NCBI GenBank assembly: GCA_019635215.1 | Contig: JAHBZZ010000003.1 | Location: 124,001-188,000 of the forward strand | Source of the DNA: Nitrosomonas sp. | Lineage (GTDB): Bacteria > Pseudomonadota > Gammaproteobacteria > Burkholderiales > Nitrosomonadaceae | DNA: 64,000 bases | Direction of reading: 5' to 3' | Part shown: in pieces, positions 48,591-60,100 of the stretch | How the letters are laid out: every line of letters begins with the position of its first letter | How positions within the stretch are numbered: the first letter of the stretch is position 1 | The notes under the pieces: model-generated | What the model was told of the DNA's origin: nothing | The model's database searches: none | What the model saw: only the letters and a program-made list of their open reading frames with translations | Translations under genes and position numbers: made by a program

Positions 48591-48692
48591 ATGCAGGATT
48601 ATCGCTGTCAGTCACAGTATTGTGAGGGTACATGTACGCCTTGTCGGTTGCACAGCGGTTTCCTGGCTACGATCCCGGGAATAATAGAGTGA
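48591..48692 (+). CDS. 33-residue Cys-rich small ORF with strong ribosome-binding site
   Basis: ATG 48591 follows GAGGAGGAGT, one of the best Shine-Dalgarno sites in the window. It encodes MQDYRCQSQYCEGTCTPCR plus 14 more residues ending GIIE. Four Cys occur within 13 residues (6, 11, 15, 18), a possible metal-binding knot. It lies 47 bp after the receptor and 13 bp before the acyltransferase on the same strand. I do not recognise the family; it might be a small regulatory or metal-binding peptide, or a leader for translational coupling. Confidence 0.55.
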   Translation: MQDYRCQSQYCEGTCTPCRLHSGFLATIPGIIE

Positions 48693-48705
48693 TGGAGGTC
48701 ATGAA

Positions 48706-49773
48706 TTGATTCCGGAAGTGCGCCACAGTTTGCAGAACAGCTTGATCGAGCAATGTTTACCCGATGGCCGTAAGCTGTACTGGCAATCGGGTTCTGAGCC
48801 GTATCTGACGATAGACGATGGTTTTGAGTTGTATTTTGCGCTGACGCGTGACGACGGTGCCCAGCGGATCATCGTCAAACCTGTACGACATGCAGTGACC
48901 AGTGGCACATCGGTGTTACAAGGCCTGCTGGCTGCATTGTATTGTCTGTTTGACGATGCATCCGGCATACGTGCTGTTGAACTGGATATGAGCGTGTATA
49001 CCGATCTTGCGCAGATATTACAGCAACGCGGATTGGCCTATCCGGTACAGCAGTATGGGCGGGATGGGCAGGCCCATCATCTGGAGTGCAGCCGCGCATT
49101 ACTTTGGCAAGTGCCGGAACTGTGGCTGTCCAGGCAACCACCGTGTTATCCCCTGCATTATGCGGTCACGAACGGAAAACGCCACCCGTTGCGGCCAGTG
49201 GCGCCGCGGGGAATACTTTATCAGCGCTATATCCGCACACTCGATAAGACTATCTCGTTTCGTACGATAGACGACACGACCGATCTGGAAACATTCCATC
49301 GCTGGATGAATACGCCCAGAGTTGCCCATTTCTGGGAAATGCAGGGCAGCCGGGAAGAGCATGCGCGCTATATCGAAGATGTATTAAAAGATAGGCACCT
49401 GCATCCGCTCATCGGTTGCTTTGATGGTGAGCCTTTTGGTTATTTTGAAGCCTATTGGGCAAAAGAGGACCGGATCGCGCCTTTCTATGATGTCGACGAT
49501 TACGATCGCGGCCTGCATATGCTGGTCGGTGAGGAACGTTTCCGGGGGCCGCATTTTGTCAGCACCTGGTTGCCATCGCTGGCGCACTGCCTGTTTCTGG
49601 ATGATCCGCGTACGCGCAATGTGGTGGCGGAACCGCGGGCGGATAACGCCAAAATGATTGCCTACATGCAGGCAGCCGGTTTTCACAAGATCAAAGAATT
49701 CGATTTTCCGCACAAACGCGCCGCGATGATGGTGTTGCCGCGGGAAGTTTATTTCGACCAGTTTTGCAGTTAA
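48706..49773 (+). CDS. Siderophore GNAT acyltransferase (IucB/AlcB/RhbD type)
   Basis: This 355-residue enzyme carries the siderophore-type acetyl-CoA transferase domain in the second half: FRTIDDTTDLETFHRWMNTP, RVAHFWEMQGSREEH, the GYFEAYWAKEDRIAPFYD segment, and VAEPRADNAKMIAYMQAAGF. This family acylates the N-hydroxylated side chain of lysine, ornithine or a diamine to make the hydroxamate. TTG 48706 is the best start, 7 bp after GGAGG. It matches the hydroxylase of the divergent operon functionally. Confidence 0.9.
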   Translation: MIPEVRHSLQNSLIEQCLPDGRKLYWQSGSEPYLTIDDGFELYFALTRDDGAQRIIVKPVRHAVTSGTSVLQGLLAALYCLFDDASGIRAVELDMSVYTDLAQILQQRGLAYPVQQYGRDGQAHHLECSRALLWQVPELWLSRQPPCYPLHYAVTNGKRHPLRPVAPRGILYQRYIRTLDKTISFRTIDDTTDLETFHRWMNTPRVAHFWEMQGSREEHARYIEDVLKDRHLHPLIGCFDGEPFGYFEAYWAKEDRIAPFYDVDDYDRGLHMLVGEERFRGPHFVSTWLPSLAHCLFLDDPRTRNVVAEPRADNAKMIAYMQAAGFHKIKEFDFPHKRAAMMVLPREVYFDQFCS

Positions 49774-49815
49774 ATCAAAGTGCTATTTGTTCGCATGTAT
49801 TGAGGAGAAAAATGA

Positions 49816-50028
49816 ATGAGTTTCGATAGCGAAGATATGATTTTCCGGGTCGTCGTGAATCATGAAGAACAGTATTCCATATGGCCGGAATACAAGGATA
49901 TTCCCGCTGGATGGCGTGAGGCCGGGAAAACCGGTACTAAAAAGGAATGCCTCGATTATATCGAAACGGTGTGGACCGATATGCGACCTTTGAGTCTGCG
50001 CCAATTCATGGATAGTCAGAAAATCTGA
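49816..50028 (+). CDS. MbtH-like protein
   Basis: The 70-residue MbtH homologue binds NRPS adenylation domains and is often needed for their solubility and activity. The signature [20 protein letters not shown], then [20 protein letters not shown] and [10 protein letters not shown], is complete. AGGAG precedes the ATG by 8 bp. It lies in the operon of the NRPS, its expected partner. Confidence 0.97.
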   Translation: MSFDSEDMIFRVVVNHEEQYSIWPEYKDIPAGWREAGKTGTKKECLDYIETVWTDMRPLSLRQFMDSQKI

Positions 50029-50090
50029 CCGGGAATGGTATCGATAAACTACGCTGCAAGCGGGTTGCGCTTGGTTTTTAGGATGATGGC

Positions 50091-51080
50091 ATGAAAATGA
50101 ATACCACGCTTATCAAAGAAACGACCGAACTTGAACTCGGTTATTTGGACGGATTTGAAGGTCTGCCGCTCGTGGTGAACCCGAAAAACGAAATACGCCT
50201 GTCGGTGGCATCCGCACAATTGCGGGAACTCGCCGATCTGCACCTGCTGGATTGCGGTGCTATGCTTTTTCGTGGCTTTGATGTGCTCAGTGTCGAGGAA
50301 TTTCAGCAATTTGCAGCCGATTTCGGCCATCCTCTGCTGAGTTATGAATTTGCTTCAACACCGCGTACCCAGGTTGCAGAGGGTATTTACACGTCAACGG
50401 AATATCCCCCGCATCAGGCGATTCCGCTGCATAACGAACAATCCTACACACGCGACTGGCCGATGAAAATATGGTTTTATAGTGCGGTCGCCGCGCAATC
50501 GGGCGGCGCGACGCCTATCGCCGACAGCCGTAAAATCTATCAATCCATAGCACCGGAAATCCGCGACCGTTTTGCCAGTCGCGGGCTGATGTATGTGCGC
50601 AACTACGGCAGCGGGCTGGATGTGCCCTGGAACCAGGTATTCAATACGGATGACCGCGCGGTGGTGGAACGCTATTGTCAGCAGCATGACATTGCATGCG
50701 AATGGAAGGCGGACGGTGAATTGCGGACCTATCAGATATGCCAGGCGACCGCCCGGCATCCGCGCACGCATGAAATGGTATGGTTCAACCAGGCGCACCT
50801 TTTTCATATTTCCGCGCTGGAACCGGCATTGCGCGAAACTTTGCTGGATATCGTCGCTGAGGAGGATTTGCCGCGTAATGTCTATTACGGCGATGGTAAA
50901 CCGATTGAAGACGCGATACTGGATGAAGTCCGTGCAGTATTGGATGAACACAAAGTGGCATTTCCCTGGCAGCAAGGCGATGTACTGATGCTCGACAATA
51001 TGCTGACGGCGCATGCGCGTGAACCCTTCAAGGGGCCACGCCGGGTCGTGGTGGCAATGGCTGAAGCCCATCGGGCTTGA
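50091..51080 (+). CDS. TauD/SyrP-like Fe(II)/2-oxoglutarate oxygenase, probable aspartate beta-hydroxylase
   Basis: The 329-residue non-haem iron dioxygenase shows the facial-triad motif LHNEQSY (His114, Glu116), distal His308 in MLTAHAREPF, and a following Arg-rich PRRVVVAMAE for 2-oxoglutarate. In SyrP and several lipopeptide-siderophore clusters such enzymes hydroxylate the beta-carbon of carrier-bound Asp. The NRPS directly downstream contains an Asp-reading adenylation domain, which supports the same role. It ends 54 bp before the NRPS. The reaction timing (on the carrier) is inferred. Confidence 0.88.
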   Translation: MKMNTTLIKETTELELGYLDGFEGLPLVVNPKNEIRLSVASAQLRELADLHLLDCGAMLFRGFDVLSVEEFQQFAADFGHPLLSYEFASTPRTQVAEGIYTSTEYPPHQAIPLHNEQSYTRDWPMKIWFYSAVAAQSGGATPIADSRKIYQSIAPEIRDRFASRGLMYVRNYGSGLDVPWNQVFNTDDRAVVERYCQQHDIACEWKADGELRTYQICQATARHPRTHEMVWFNQAHLFHISALEPALRETLLDIVAEEDLPRNVYYGDGKPIEDAILDEVRAVLDEHKVAFPWQQGDVLMLDNMLTAHAREPFKGPRRVVVAMAEAHRA

Positions 51081-51134
51081 GCAGGCGCTATTGGTGTCGT
51101 GGAAAGTGATTTTGTTTTTTGAGGGAATCGGGTC

Positions 51135-54100
51135 ATGCACGTGCTTGCAGCACAACAAGAAAATATTATCGAGCGGTTTCAACGTCTTGCGGCAATCCAG
51201 CCGCAACAATTGGCATTGCGTTTTCTCGGTGACGGCGAACAGATCGGCGCGCTGTATAGCTATGCGCAAATCGATGCCAGTGCGCAATCCGTTGCCGGGT
51301 ACCTGCAGGCTTTTGTCAGACCGGGGGATCGCGTGCTATTGCTTTTTCCAGGCAGTCCTGACTATGTCACCGCTTTTCTGGGATGTCTATATGCCGGTGT
51401 AACCGCTGTACCGGCTTACCCGCCTGAGCGTCTCGGAGGTCTCCGACCGCAATACAGTGAGCGGTTGCGTGCGATCGCGGCGGATTGCAAGCCCACGCTG
51501 GTTCTGACCCAACGCGAGTGGATCGACACGGTGATGGAACAGATGGGGACGCTGTTCGCTGACATCAATGCAAAAGTTGTTGCGTTCGAGGAGATCGACT
51601 ATGCAGCGGCGCAATCCTGGCGGCCCCCATTACTGCGCGATGACAGCATCGCGTTTCTGCAGTATACCTCCGGCTCCACGTCGACCCCGAAAGGCGTGAT
51701 GGTCGGCTATGACAATCTGGTCGCCAACGAAGTGGCGATCCAACAGCGGTTCGAGATTACCAAAGCGGATAGCTTTGTCAGCTGGCTGCCGCTGTTTCAC
51801 GATATGGGATTGGTGGGCGGTCTCATGCAGCCCTTATATAGCGGCATTACCCTGACCCTGATGTCGCCGAAGCATTTTCTGGAGCGTCCGGTACGCTGGC
51901 TGGAAGCGATCACGCGATACGGCGGGAGTATCAGCGGCGGACCCAATTTCGCATACCGGTTATGCGTGGAACGTATCGGCGAAAGCGCCATGGATTCACT
52001 GGATTTAAGCACATGGCGTATTGCATTCTGCGGTGCGGAACCGATTCGCCAGGAGACGCTCGCGGCATTTGCCGAAAAATTTGAAGTGGCAGGCTTGAAT
52101 CCGAATGCGCTCTATCCTTGCTACGGACTGGCTGAATCGACCTTGCTGGTGACTGGCGGGCATCCCGGCAGTGGGGCGGGCGCGATCAATATCAGTGCCG
52201 ATGCGATGGCGGCCGGGCGTTTCGAGCCGGATGCCGCCGGGCAGCCAGTCGTGAACTGCGGTGCGGTGCAGGATGGCCATAAGCTGGCGCTGATGCACCC
52301 GCAGTCCTGTGAACCGGTGAATCATGATGCGATTGGCGAGGTCTGGATTTCAGGCCCCAGCATCGCGCAAGGCTACTGGCAGAACGAAGCCGCGACAGCT
52401 GCGGGATTTGTCAGCATGAACGGAAAATCCTGGTTGCGCACCGGTGACCTGGCGTTTATGCACAACGGGGAATTATTCATTACCGGACGACTCAAGGATC
52501 TGATCCTGATCCGGGGACAGAATCTGTATCCTCAGGATCTCGAGATCCTGCTGGAAGAACACGTCGAAGTACTGCGCAAGGGGCGTATTGCCGCCTTTGC
52601 CGTTGATCATCGGGATGGCGAGGGTATCGGAATCGCTGCCGAAATCGGCCGCGGCACGCAGAAGCTCGTTCCGCCGCAGGCCTTGTTCGATTTGATCAAT
52701 GAAACATTGGCCCAGGCTTATCAGGAACCGGCCAGTGTGATTTTACTGTTACAGCCCGGCACATTACCCAAAACAACCAGCGGTAAGCTGCAACGGCGTG
52801 CATGTTGGCTCGGCTGGCAGGATGGCACGTTGCAGCCGTATGCGGTATACCATCCGGATCATGGCCCTGGGCCGGCAGCACCGGCAGTGCCGGTCATTGC
52901 GGATCAATGGTCGGATACCGAACGGCAGGTCGCTACCCTGTTTCAGGAAGTTCTCCATGTTCCGGCGATTGAGCGCAGCGCCAGCTTTTTTGCGCTCGGT
53001 GGCAATTCGATTGATGCCATGCATTTGCTGGCACTGGTGCGTGAACGCTTCGCAATTGATCTGGAATCCAGTGCTATTTTTGAAGCGCCAGTCGTTACCA
53101 CTTTTGCCGCCCGCTTGGATAGCGCCAGGCGGAAGCCCGATGCAAGCTTGGATTCCGATCTGGTGCGGCATTCTGCGGCCGGGAACGATTTCCCGTTATC
53201 CTACGCGCAGCAGCGGATATGGTTTCACCACCAGATTACACCGGAAAGTACCGCCTACCATATGATCGGAGCGGTGCGCATTCGCGGCAAACTGCTGCGC
53301 AGCGTGCTCGAGCAGACGTTGTTCCGGTTGGCGCAGCGGCATGAATCGCTGCGCGCGCTGTTCATCGAATCTTCAGAGATGCCCAGGCAATTGATTCTTG
53401 CCGAGCCTGTCATCGATCTGCAGTGGGTGGCTGATGATGCGATCGATCGCAACGCCGGCCAGCAGCAAGCGTCCGCTGTTGCAACCCTCGTTGCAACTTC
53501 ATTCGCAACCGCATTGCGGCCTTTCGATCTGGCAAAGGGGCCTTTGTGGCGCCTGCTGGTGATCGAGCGTGGCCATGGTACGTATGAATTGTATCTGGTA
53601 ATGCACCATATCATTGCCGATGGCTGGTCGGTAAATGTGCTGTTGAACGAACTGGCCGGAATGTATACCGCACTGGCCTCCGGAAACCAGCCGGAATTAC
53701 CGGCATTGCCTGTCCGTTACGTCGATTACGCGATCTGGCAGCGCAACAGAATAGATGCCGGTGCGCTGGCATCACAGCAAACCTATTGGATTGAACAACT
53801 GGGTAAAGAACAATCGCTGATTCATTTGCCGATGGATCATCCACGCCCTGCTGTGCCAAGCGGCCGGGGCGATGTCGTACGCTTTGCACTCAGCCCGGAA
53901 GTCAGTGTGCGTTTTCGTGACAGCATGCAGGCGGCAGGTACGACAGTTTTCATGGGCCTTTTGACCGCTTTTGCCGCTTTGCTCTACCGCTATAGCGGGC
54001 AAACGGATGTGCGGATAGGTGTTCCGGTGACCAATCGTAACCAGATGGCCACGACAGGAATTATCGGTCTGTTCGTGAATATGTTGGTGTTACGCATGCA

Positions 54101-57100
54101 GGTCAAAGGACCGATGCGTTTTCATGAACTTCTGCAGCACATTCGCGCTACCGCGCTTGCGGCACAGGATCATGCGGAGGTTCCCTTCGATCAATTGGTG
54201 GAAGCGTTGCAGCCGGTACGCGAACTCGGCATTTCACCATTGTTCCAGGTGTTATATAACCATCTCCAGATTGACTATGCAGCGCTGGAAAAAACGACCG
54301 GTTGGGAAGTCGAGCGGATCGACTGGAGCGGTGGCGGATCGCAGTTCGACCTGAGTCTGGAGACCGAAGAAGACCCGGATGGTACGATCCGCGGTGTATT
54401 TGTCTACGCGTCGGATTTATTCGAGCGCGCTACAATCGAGCGCATGGCCGGGCATTTTCAAACGATACTGACGTACTGGATGCATGACCCGGCGCAGCAC
54501 TTGAGTGCGGTACAGCTGGAACAGGCGGATGGAAAACCGTACCCTGCCGGCAGCGAAACCGCGCCCTTCATCCCGGTTTTTGCGCGCATTAGCCAGCTTG
54601 CTCTGCAGCAGCCCGATCAGGTGGCTTTGATCGATGCGCAACGGCAGATCACTTATGGTGAGATGGAACATCGTTCTAACCGGATTGCGCAACAACTGAT
54701 GCGGCAGGGTACAGGCGCTGAGCACTGCGTCGGCTTGCTGGTTGAACGCGGCGTGGATTGGATCATTGCTGCGCTGGGGGTATTGAAAGCCGGCGCGGCG
54801 TATGTGCCGCTCGATCCGGATTATCCGGCGGAACGCATGCATTATATTCTTGACGATGCGCAAATCCATACATTGCTGCTGCAGAAACCGCTTGAATCGC
54901 ATTTAGATTTGCCTTCCCGGCTTAACCGTGTTTACCTTGATTTACCGGAAGGAGCCGAAGAACTGGATGAATTACCGGCTGTCACGGTTACACCGCAACA
55001 ACTGGCGTATGTGATTTATACCTCGGGTTCGACCGGGCAGCCGAAAGGCGTCGGGGTGGCGCATGGGCCGCTGGCCATGCATTGCCAGGCGGTTGCGGAT
55101 TATTATGGGTTGCAGCCGGCCGATTGCGCGCTGCATGGCGCAAGCTTTACTTTCGACGCAGCGGTGGAACAATGGTTGATTCCTGTGCTGGCGGGCGGGC
55201 GTCTGCTGATCAACGATCCCGGTGTCTGGGGTGTCGAGGAAATGGCTGCGGCGATTCGCACGCACGGCGTTACCCTGATTTATCCACCGACTGCGCCGAT
55301 TCTGCAACTGGCCGACTGGGCAATCGAGAACGCTGAAAAACTGCCGGTGCGATTATGCACAGTAGGTGGCGAGGCTGTGGCGCGTGATGCCGTGGAACGG
55401 ATACACCAGGGATTACACCCGCAAAAACTGATTAACGGTTACGGCCCGACCGAAGCGATCATTACACCCTTATTATGGACTGCGGCTGCCGGTACATCCT
55501 GTGCAACGCCTTATGCGCCCATTGGTCGGGCGGTCGGTGATCGGGCTGCCTACGTACTCGACCACGATCTGAACATTGTTCCTGCTGGCGTGACGGGTGA
55601 GCTGTACATCGGCGGCAGCGGGTTGGCGCGCGGTTATTTTCAGCGCCCGGCATTGACGGCGGAGTGTTTTATTCCGGATCCCTTCGGACCACCGGGCGGC
55701 CGCATGTACCGCACGCGTGACCTGGCGCGCTGCCTTGCCAATAGGGATGTCGAATATCTAGGCCGTAGTGACCGTCAGATCAAACTCAGAGGTTACCGGA
55801 TCGAACTCGGTGAAATCGAAGCACAGTTGCTGGCGTTGCCCGCAGTGCGCGAAGCTTGTGTCACATTGCAAAGTGGATCGGCCAGCGCCAGATTGATCGC
55901 TTATGTGGCGACGGAAAGTAATCCTGCGGAAGTTGCCGCCAGTGCGAAGAAAGCATTGGAACAGCGTCTTCCGGGCTATATGGTGCCTTCTGCCATTATT
56001 GCGGTGGATCACCTGCCACGAACATCGCACGGCAAGGTCGATTATGCGGCGCTGCCGGATCCGCAACCTGAACATAAAACCCGGGTGATGCCGCGTACTG
56101 AGCTGGAGCATCAGCTGGCGGATATCTGGCAGACTTTGCTGAAAATCGAAGGTGTCGGTATTACCGATAACTTTTTTGAGCTGGGTGGCGATTCCATTAT
56201 CGCCCTTCAGGTGGTCAGCCGGGCGCGTAATGCCGGAATAAACTTCGCACCTGCGACGCTTTTCCGTCATCAGACGATTGAAAAACTCGCCGAATCGATC
56301 GCGGTTTCGACGGGTTCCCAGTCAATCAGCGCTATCGAACCGGAAGAAGGCGAAGTGCCGCTTACGCCGGTTCAGGCCGATTTCTTCACGCAAGCGATTC
56401 CGGGCCGCCATCACTGGAATCAGTCGCTGTTGCTGAAACTGCGCCAACCGGTTGAAATAACTCACTTGGAGACAGCACTGGCAGCGTTGATCGCGCATCA
56501 TGATGCATTGCGTCTGCGCTATCGGAAAACAGCGCGGCAGACACCGGATGGCTGGTCGCAATACTATATGTCGCGCCAGACAGCCTCAGGTCAGGATCTG
56601 CTGTGGGTGCGCGAAGTTTCTGATCAGCACGAACTGGAACAACTCTGCGCGGCGGCGCAGAACAGCCTGGATCTCGAGCACGGGCCGCTAGTGCGGGCCG
56701 TACACATCACCCATGCGGACAAGCAGCAAAGTCTGTTACTCGTGATTCATCATCTCGTGGTTGACGGTGTGTCCTGGCGTATTCTGCTCGAAGATCTCGA
56801 ACTGGCCTGCAGGCAACTGGCGAGTGGTGCATCGCTGCAGCTGCCGGCTGTTACGCAGTCATTCCGCCAGCATGCGCAGGCACTGAACGGTGTTGCACAG
56901 CATCGCGCGCTAGCGGGGGAAGCCGATTATTGGCGTACCGTCACAGCTGATGCGATGATGGGCTTTCCGCCCGATGCGCCGGATGCAGTGACAAGTATGC
57001 GCGATGCTGCGGAGCAGGTATTACGCATCGACAGCCAACATACACGAATGCTGCTGGAAGAAGCTTGCCAGATTTACCGGATACGTGTCGATGAATTGCT

Positions 57101-60100
57101 GCTGGCTGCCCTGGTACGGACGGCGGCTGCTTATCGCGGTGCTGAAGCCATGATCGTCGAGGTGGAATCCCATGGCCGCAGCCCGGTTCCGGAACAATCC
57201 GCAGAAGTTGACAGAGCAGTCGACTTAAGCCGCACCGTCGGCTGGTTCACGGCCATTTATCCGGTCCGGTTGACGTTCTCGGATGATCTGAGCCGTTGTA
57301 TCAAGCAGGTAAAAGAAGCCCTGCGCAGTGTGCCGCACGAGGGTCTGGGGTATGGACTGTTGCGGCATTGCACGCCTTCCGCATTGCGCGAACAGGCGAA
57401 TACCTGGCCGCGGCCGACAGTGACATTGAATTATCTGGGACGGCTGGATAACAGTCTCGGAACCGAAGGCAGTCTGTTCGGCTGGAACGAAGCGCCGTCC
57501 GGGCCGGATCGCGATGCCGGTGCGCCGTTGACCAATGCGCTGGAAATCAATGCTTATGTCTATGACGGTGAACTGGTATTGAACTGGCGTTACAGCAGCG
57601 CACAATACCGTGAAGATACCATGCGATTGCTCGTTGCAGCGTATCGCACCAGTCTGGAAGAAATCATGATGCATTGCCTGGGTCAGGAGACCGGCGGCGC
57701 TACGCCATCGGATTTTCCGCTCGTGCAGATGCGTCAGGAAGATCTGGATGCGCTGGGTCAATCGATCCGGCGGACTGAAGATATCTATCCGCTCACCGCA
57801 TTGCAGCAGGGTATTTTGTACCATGCGCTCGAAACGCCGGAGACCGATGCGTATTTTTATCAACGGGGTTTTCTGCTGCGTGGTGCATTATCCGTTCCGC
57901 ATTTTCAGCGCGCCTGGGAAACCGTCGCGAATCGCCATGCGGTGTTGCGCAGCAACTACCGTTGGGAAGGTTTGAATGCACCGGTTCAGATCGTTTGCAA
58001 GTCTGCAACCGTGCGAATCATCGAAGCGGACTGGCGCGGACTGGGCGAATCCGAACAGTGGTCCGGACTCGACAGCCTGCTGCAGCAGGAGCGGCAGCAG
58101 GGGTTCGATTTCGCGGCGGCTTCCAATCTGCGTTTGCGTCTTATCCGCGTCGCACAGGATGCGTGGTGGTTCGTCTGGAGCCAGCACCATATTGTGCTGG
58201 ACGGCTGGAGTATGGGCATCGTTTTACGCGATGTCATGCAGGCGTACCATGCCTATCAGCAGGGGCAGCCATGGCGCAGCACTGCTGCATATGTCTATTC
58301 CGATTATCTGCACTGGCTGGCAAAACGGGATCAGGCACAGGCGATGGATTACTGGCAGCAGCAGCTTGCCGGTTTTGATACGCCGACACCGTTGCCGGGC
58401 GGTCAGCTGCAGGGTCCTTCCGGTTATGGCGAGCTGAGCTGCAGTCTCGATGCGGTTACGACACGGCGCATCCAGGAAGCGGCGCAGAACCAGGGCGTAA
58501 CATTGAATACGCTGGTGCAAGGCGCATGGGCGTTGATTCTCGGGCGCCACAGCGGTTACAGAGACATCGGCGACATCAGCGATGTCGTGTTCGGCATCAC
58601 TGTGTCCGGACGTTCCGCGGCCGTTCAAGGCATCGAGGAATGGGTCGGCCTGCTGATCAATACAGTGCCGCTGCGCGTGCGTATGCCGGGTAATGAAACG
58701 GTCACAGTCTGGCTGCAGCAGCTGCAGCGCCAGAATTTCGAACTGCAGGCCTATGAAGATACCCCGCTGCACGAAATACAACGCGTCAGCGAGGTGCGTG
58801 AAGGCCTCGGTCTTTTTGAAACTATTCTGGTATTTGAGAATTATCCGTTGGATGAAGCCCTGCTGAAACAGTCGGATGGACTCGCGATTGATTTGCTGGA
58901 AGCGCATCGTCCTCATGACAGAGACGATCAGCCCGGCCGCAATAATTTTCCGCTGAGTGTGATTGCCGCGCTGCATCAGGAGAAGTTGACGCTGGCTTTT
59001 TCCTGGCGCAATGACCGGGTGAACGAAAATGTCGTTCACGCACTTGCGGAATATATGCCGCCACTGATCGAACAATTGGCAACCGGCTCGTCGTTACGAT
59101 TGGGTGATATTTCCCTGAGTGTAGAACCGGCACAAGGGCGGTTCAAAGGCGAGCCGCATGCACATGACCCCCTTCCGGTATTGGCTGCCTGGTCGCGCTG
59201 GGTAGCCGAGCGTCCGAATGATGCGGCCATTCAGTATGAAGATTGCCGTTGGACTTATGCGGCGCTCGATCAGGCCGCCAACCGGCTGGCGCGTATGTTG
59301 CTTGATCATGGCGTCACTGCGGACGATCGCGTCGGACTTTATCTGACCGACCGGTCAGCCGAATGGGTGCTCAGCATTCTGAGTGTTTTCAAGGCAGGCG
59401 CCGCTTATCTGCCGCTGACCCAGGATCTACCCGCCGAGCGTGCGTGCCAGCTGTTGAACGATGCCGGTGTCCGCTGGGTGATCACCGATAAGCAGCATGT
59501 CGACACGTCGTTGCAAAACGGCTTTACAGTGATCCGCCCTGATGATCCGCAGATTGCACGCTATGCGGCCGATGCGGTGATTCCGTCCGCTTCGCCCGCT
59601 TCCCCTGATCATCTTGCGTATGTAATCTATACCTCGGGTTCGACCGGACGCCCCAAGGGTGTTGCGGTCAGCCATCGTGCACTGTCCCACTATGCGGATG
59701 GCGTGTTGCAACGTCTGGTATTGTCCGGTTCCGGCAGCATGGCGATGATTTCGACGCCCATGGCGGATCTCGGCAATACTGTCCTGTTCGGTGCATTGGT
59801 ATCGGGCAGTCTGCTGCATTTGATTTCAGCCGAGCGTGCTGCTGATCCTGCGGCGTTGGGCAGCTATATGCAGGAACACAACGTCGCGGTGCTCAAGATC
59901 GTACCCGGACATTTACGCGGCCTGCTCGATGCGGTACAGGACGGATCAGTGCTTCCCGGTGAAATGCTTGTTCTGGGCGGCGAGGCAGCTGACCCTGCGT
60001 TGATCCGCCGGGTGAAAACACTGCGCCCGCAGTGCAGAATTGTCAATCATTACGGCCCGGCAGAAACCTGCGTAGGCGTTCTGACCCACGAAATCAGCGA

